A stretch of DNA of 8,469 nucleotides from assembly GCA_029865285.1 (NCBI GenBank), contig JAOUHE010000068.1, positions 1 to 8,469 on the forward strand, in the 5' to 3' direction. The notes under the pieces were generated by a model that was not told the DNA's origin, made no database searches, and worked only from the letters and a program-made list of their open reading frames with translations. Shown one piece after another: positions 5,523-8,469 of this stretch. The translations under genes were made by a program, and so were the position numbers. The stretch is from Chloroflexota bacterium. GTDB lineage: Bacteria; Chloroflexota; Limnocylindria; QHBO01. Each line of letters begins with the position of its first letter. The stretch's first letter is position 1.

Positions 5523-6028
5523 AGCGACAGCGTGCCTCGCGGGGCCAGGCGTTGGTCGAATTCGCCCTCATTCTGCCGATCTTCATCTTCCTGATGGTCG
5601 CGATCTTCGATCTCGGGCACGTGGTGTGGGCCAACGACGCATTGGCGAACGCGGCGCGGGAGGGTGCGCGCTATTCGATCGTGCACGGCGGCTCGGAGAG
5701 CACGCCGTGCCCCGTCGGTCCGGCGCCGGCGTCGCTCGCCGTGCCGCCGGCCAGCGCGAGTTGCCCGTTCCCGTCGCCTTCGCGGCAGGCGATCAAGGAC
5801 GTCGTCACCAAGTGGCTCATCGGGGGCTCTTCGTCCGCGACGGTATCGGTCTGTTACGGGAACGTGACCACCTGCGCCGCTGATGCGGATGAGCCTGGCG
5901 CCACCAACGCCCGCGGCACACGTGTCACGGTGACGGTCACCTCGTCGGTTGGCCTTGCTGCGCCCGGCTTCTTCGGCATCGGACCGGTCTCGCTGGCGGC
6001 CTCCTCGACCATGCTGGTGAACCACTGA
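5519..6028 (+). CDS. TadE-like pseudopilin (second copy)
   Basis: A 169-residue paralog of the preceding protein: MKRQRASRGQALVEFALILP aligns directly with its N-terminal helix, then a hydrophobic helix to about residue 38 and the TadE-typical NDALANAAREGARYS (39-53). Gly9 and Glu14 give the same -1/+5 prepilin-like arrangement (G|QALVE). The C-terminal part has four cysteines, in STPCPVGP, SASCPFPS, SVCYGN and TTCAAD, and a beta-rich tail ending RVTVTVTSSVGL...STMLVNH. The frame is open back to 5261, but that extension overlaps the first copy and has no pseudopilin features. The ATG at 5519, overlapping the upstream stop in ATGA, gives the correct N-terminus. It is coupled to its paralog and followed after 1 nt by the TadE/G-like gene. 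Confidence 0.88.
   Translation: MKRQRASRGQALVEFALILPIFIFLMVAIFDLGHVVWANDALANAAREGARYSIVHGGSESTPCPVGPAPASLAVPPASASCPFPSPSRQAIKDVVTKWLIGGSSSATVSVCYGNVTTCAADADEPGATNARGTRVTVTVTSSVGLAAPGFFGIGPVSLAASSTMLVNH
6016..6020 (+). promoter_or_regulatory. Ribosome binding site of the TadE/G-like gene
   Basis: GGTGA inside the end of the second tadE-like gene, with 9 nt between it and the ATG at 6030. It supports that start, which also places a typical short basic N-terminus before the hydrophobic segment. Confidence 0.5.
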
Positions 6029-6029
6029 C

Positions 6030-7499
6030 ATGAACCTGCTTCAACGAGCCGTGCCAGGCTTCCCGCGTCGACCGGCCAGTGCGAGCGGGCAGGTGCTCGT
6101 CATCTTCGCCTTTGCGTTCATAGCGATCATCATGATGCTGGCCCTGCTCTTCGATGGCGCTCGTGGGCTGGTCCTGCGCCGGGAGCTACAGAGCGCGTCC
6201 GACGCGGCCGCCCTCGCGGGCGCAAATATCGTGCAGGGGATCTCTCCGCGGGGCTGCAGCGCCACGGCCGGACCGCCGCCCGGCGCGCCCCAGGCGTCAG
6301 TTATCGCCGCCGTGAAGGCGAGCGTCGCCGCGAACCTCCCCACCTATGACCTCGATGACGTCGTGGTGACCTGCGCCGCAAGCTGGAACAACTACGCGGT
6401 CAGGGTGCGCCTGGGCCAGGACTCGCCGACCTTCTTTGGAGCCGTCTTCGGCGACGGGCCGCTGGCGGTCGTAACGGAGAGCGCGGCGGTGAACGGCCAG
6501 ACGACCGGTAAGGCGTTCTCAGTCATTCAGCTCGACCCATCCAACCTTAGCTGGCCGAATGGGCGCCGAGGGTGTCCCTCAATGCTCCTGTCGGGTGGCC
6601 CCACCGCGAACTTCCAGAGCACCGTGTACCTCAACTCCGCGTGCAGCGCGGCGAACGGCGGCGCGCTGGCCACCAACGGAAACGCAGCCAGCCTGACGAC
6701 AGGCGGCCAGGGCATTCGGATCGTGGGCGAGTACAAGTCCACGGCGCTGACCATCACGCCAGCGCCATTCGACCATCAACCGGTCAGGCCCGACCCGCTC
6801 GCCTGGCTTCAGGCGCCACCGATGGGCAGCATGCCGGTGCGCAGCAACGTCAAGCTGGTCCAAAACGGTGGATCGATTCTCCTGCTGCCCGGTGTCTACA
6901 ACGGCGGTATCCAGTTGAAGAGCTCGGCCAAGGCGTACCTGCGGCCCGGGATCTACGTCATCAACGGGGGCGGCCTGGCTCTAGGCGCCCAGTCCGAGCT
7001 GTATGCCATCTCAGCCACCAAGACCAGCACCACCTCCGCCACGTGGGACGTTGACTGTCCCGACAGTTCGTGCGGGATCTTGATCTACAACACCGGAACA
7101 GCTTCGGGGAGCGCGGCGCTCGGCGAGATCAACGTAGCGGCCGGCGCAGTCCTCAAGGTACGTGCGTACAACCCCGCTATCGATGTCAGCGGCTTCCGCG
7201 ACGACACCTACCGAAGGCTCCTCATCTGGCAGTCGGCATCTCCGGTCCCGACCAACGGCTACGGCCAGCCGGACCTGTCGCTTACCGGAGGCGGCGGGGT
7301 CGCGATGGCCGGGACGGTGTACGCCCCTTCGGCGAAAGTTCGCATGGGCGGATCGTCCGGCGGCAGCGGCGGCGATGTCATCGATCTTACCCTGCAGTTC
7401 ATCAGCTGGGACCTGGAGCTGTACGGCAACTCGAGCTTCGCGTTCCGCTACAACGAGACCGAATTCGCGCGGCCGCTCGACTACGGGCTGATCCAGTAG
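6030..7499 (+). CDS. TadE/G-like pilus-assembly protein with long beta-repeat C-terminal domain
   Basis: A 489-residue protein. Residues 1-20 are basic and Ser/Ala-rich; 21-42 form a transmembrane helix (GQVLVIFAFAFIAIIMM region), followed by FDGARGLVLRRELQSASDAAALAGA (41-65), the hallmark of Tad-locus TadG-like proteins (putative Flp pilus-assembly TadE/G-like family). Unlike its two neighbours it has Ile25, not Glu, at +5 after Gly20, so prepilin-type cleavage is not expected. After a TadG-like middle (to about 160), the C-terminal half (165-489) has repeated turns: LLLPGVYNGGIQL (284-296), YLRPGIYVINGGGLALG (303-319), CGILIYNTG (348-356), GGGGVAMAGTVYAPSAKVRMG (420-440) and a GGSSGGSGG run (440-448). 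This suggests a right-handed beta-helix or similar repeat fold exposed outside the membrane, like C-terminal domains of some PilX/TadG-type surface proteins. Function is unknown; I suggest cell-surface adhesion or pilus tip/assembly, by inference. Confidence 0.8.
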   Translation: MNLLQRAVPGFPRRPASASGQVLVIFAFAFIAIIMMLALLFDGARGLVLRRELQSASDAAALAGANIVQGISPRGCSATAGPPPGAPQASVIAAVKASVAANLPTYDLDDVVVTCAASWNNYAVRVRLGQDSPTFFGAVFGDGPLAVVTESAAVNGQTTGKAFSVIQLDPSNLSWPNGRRGCPSMLLSGGPTANFQSTVYLNSACSAANGGALATNGNAASLTTGGQGIRIVGEYKSTALTITPAPFDHQPVRPDPLAWLQAPPMGSMPVRSNVKLVQNGGSILLLPGVYNGGIQLKSSAKAYLRPGIYVINGGGLALGAQSELYAISATKTSTTSATWDVDCPDSSCGILIYNTGTASGSAALGEINVAAGAVLKVRAYNPAIDVSGFRDDTYRRLLIWQSASPVPTNGYGQPDLSLTGGGGVAMAGTVYAPSAKVRMGGSSGGSGGDVIDLTLQFISWDLELYGNSSFAFRYNETEFARPLDYGLIQ

Positions 7500-7549
7500 C
7501 GCAGGGCCGCCACGCCCCCGTCGTCGGTACTGCCCACCACTGCGGCCGG

Positions 7550-7558
7550 TGATAGGAT
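7550..7558 (+). promoter_or_regulatory. Extended -10 promoter of lemA-htpX
   Basis: TG-A-TAGGAT (hexamer 7553-7558) in the 96-nt gap after the pseudopilin cassette. Predicted start of transcription is near 7565, giving a leader of about 30 nt that includes AGGAG at 7578-7582. There is no -35 match. It separates lemA-htpX transcriptionally from the upstream genes. Confidence 0.5.
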
Positions 7559-7577
7559 TGCTGCACCACCGCCGCAC

Positions 7578-7582
7578 AGGAG
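7578..7582 (+). promoter_or_regulatory. Ribosome binding site of lemA
   Basis: AGGAG, 13 nt before the ATG at 7596 and only 1 nt before an in-frame GTG at 7584. The distance is long for the ATG but impossible for the GTG, so the ATG is preferred. Confidence 0.5.
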
Positions 7583-7595
7583 CGTGAGAACGCCA

Positions 7596-8168
7596 ATGGA
7601 GCCCATCTGGTACGTGGTGATCCCAGTCGCGGTCATCACCGTGTTCGTCATCGTCATGTACAACGGCCTGGTTCGGCTGCGAAACCTGGTCGACGAAGCC
7701 TGGAACCAGATCAGCGTGCAGCTCAAGCGCCGGCACGACCTGATCCCGAACCTGGTCAACGCCGTCAAGGGCTACATGGACTTCGAGCAGGAGACCCTGA
7801 CGAAGGTCATCGAGGCCCGCACCGCCGCGGTGAGCGCGTCCGGCTCCGGCCCCGCCGGTGCGGCCGCATCGGCCCAGGCGGAGAACTTCCTGACCGGTGC
7901 CCTGCGCCAGCTGTTCGCCCTGGTCGAGAACTACCCCGACCTCAAGGCCAACCAGAACGTGCTGCAACTGCAGGAAGAGCTCACCACGACTGAGAACCAG
8001 ATCGGCTTCTCGCGCCAGCACTACAACAGCAGCGTCCGGGAGCTCAACACCACGGTGCAGACCTTCCCGCAGGTCCTGATCGCCGGCCTGTTCGGCTTCA
8101 AGGAGCGCGAATACTTCCAGATCGAGGAAGCCGATGCCGCGGTTCCCGAGGTGAACCTGCGGGGTTGA
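7596..8168 (+). CDS. lemA: LemA family membrane protein
   Basis: A 190-residue LemA protein: one N-terminal transmembrane helix (about 4-21, PIWYVVIPVAVITVFVIVM), then the diagnostic block YNGLVRLRN.VDEAW..I.VQLKRRHDLIPNLV (22-54), and a long alpha-helical body predicted as coiled-coil bundles with Ala/Gln-rich stretches. The C-terminal signature ENQIGFSRQHYNSSVRELN, then PQVLIAGLFGFKEREYFQ, closes the domain. Length and motifs are complete. The biochemical function of LemA is not established; in many bacteria the gene stands beside htpX or other membrane-stress genes, as it does here. The helical body probably faces the outside or periplasm. The ATG at 7596 is chosen over GTG 7584 because of RBS spacing and because MEPIWYV starts just before the helix, as is usual. 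Followed by htpX after 37 nt. Confidence 0.95.
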   Translation: MEPIWYVVIPVAVITVFVIVMYNGLVRLRNLVDEAWNQISVQLKRRHDLIPNLVNAVKGYMDFEQETLTKVIEARTAAVSASGSGPAGAAASAQAENFLTGALRQLFALVENYPDLKANQNVLQLQEELTTTENQIGFSRQHYNSSVRELNTTVQTFPQVLIAGLFGFKEREYFQIEEADAAVPEVNLRG

Positions 8169-8183
8169 CGCTCCTGGCGTCGA
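8165..8183 (+). other. Hairpin across the lemA stop codon
   Basis: TTGACGC (8165-8171) pairs with GCGTCGA (8177-8183) around a TCCTG loop: 7 bp including one T-G. It contains the lemA stop. With no T tract it is more likely an intercistronic element tuning htpX expression or mRNA stability than a terminator. A short direct repeat of GATCGGT (8182-8188, 8190-8196) follows. Confidence 0.35.
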
Positions 8184-8205
8184 TCGGTAGATCGGTGCCG
8201 CGAAG

Positions 8206-8469
8206 ATGACTGTTCAGCCGGTCCCCTCAACCTTCTTCCGCGAGATCCGCCGTAACCAGCGCAACTCGTGGCTGCTGGTCGGTGTCGTCGCCGTGGTCCT
8301 AGCCGCCATGGGCGGGGCGATCGGTGGCGCGACCGGTTTCGGGTGGTGGGGGGTCGGGATCGCGCTGGTGGTCGCAGCGGTGATGAGCGTCGGCAGCTAT
8401 TTCGGCGGAGACAAGCTGGTGCTCCTGTCGAGCGGTGCCCGCGAGGTGTCTCGGGAGTCGCCACCCGAC
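8206..8469 (+). CDS. htpX: HtpX-like M48 membrane metalloprotease (3' partial)
   Basis: The reading frame is open from ATG 8206 to the window end (88 residues). It matches the HtpX N-terminus: TFFREIRRNQRNSWLLVGV (9-27), two transmembrane helices at about 22-40 and 48-68, then SYFGGDKLVLLSSGAREVSRE (66-86), equivalent to the family's SYY.GDKLVL...GAREVS. The zinc-binding HExxH motif should lie further on, outside the window, so activity cannot be judged. HtpX is a plasma-membrane, zinc-dependent protease that removes damaged membrane proteins. No good Shine-Dalgarno precedes it. Adjacency to lemA in the same direction supports the call and suggests cotranscription. Confidence 0.92.
   Translation, partial: MTVQPVPSTFFREIRRNQRNSWLLVGVVAVVLAAMGGAIGGATGFGWWGVGIALVVAAVMSVGSYFGGDKLVLLSSGAREVSRESPPD

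Overview
The window is a dense, high-GC bacterial chromosome segment with every gene on the + strand. Codon use is strongly GC-ending, for example CTG/CTC for leucine and GTC/GTG for valine. Gene content and order (yvcK-whiA-tpiA-gpmI-secG, then tRNA-Leu genes, Tad-type pseudopilins and lemA-htpX) fit a Gram-positive-like or monoderm lineage. A high-GC member of the Chloroflexota is my best guess. Actinobacteria are less likely because a cofactor-independent phosphoglycerate mutase sits in the glycolytic block. The lineage is inferred from context only.

Region 1 (1-4110) is a tightly packed operon: yvcK (5' end outside the window), whiA, tpiA and gpmI. YvcK to WhiA is separated by 10 nt. WhiA/TpiA and TpiA/GpmI overlap by 4 nt (ATGA and GTGA), so translation is probably coupled. 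It joins a UDP-sugar-binding regulator of carbon and cell-wall metabolism and a WhiA-type DNA-binding protein to two central glycolytic/gluconeogenic enzymes. gap and pgk, which often lie in this neighbourhood in other bacteria, are absent from the window.

Region 2 (4111-4789) holds secG, whose -10-like box lies so close to its ATG that the mRNA may be leaderless. It is followed by tandem tRNA-Leu(CAG) and tRNA-Leu(GAG), both with encoded CCA, then a perfect 12-bp hairpin, and then tRNA-Val(UAC), which has no encoded CCA.

Region 3 (4790-7499) starts with about 240 nt of non-coding DNA that may contain a structured leader. A three-gene cassette follows: two TadE-like pseudopilins with overlapping reading frames, and a 489-residue TadE/G-like protein with a long glycine-rich, repeat-bearing C-terminal half that looks like a beta-helix. 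No Tad ATPase, secretin, platform protein or prepilin peptidase is in the window.

Region 4 (7500-8469) has its own promoter and encodes LemA, then the N-terminal 88 residues of an HtpX-like membrane metalloprotease cut by the window edge. Most of the window is ordinary core genome. The parts most worth a second look are the isolated pseudopilin cassette with its upstream region and the promoter architecture.
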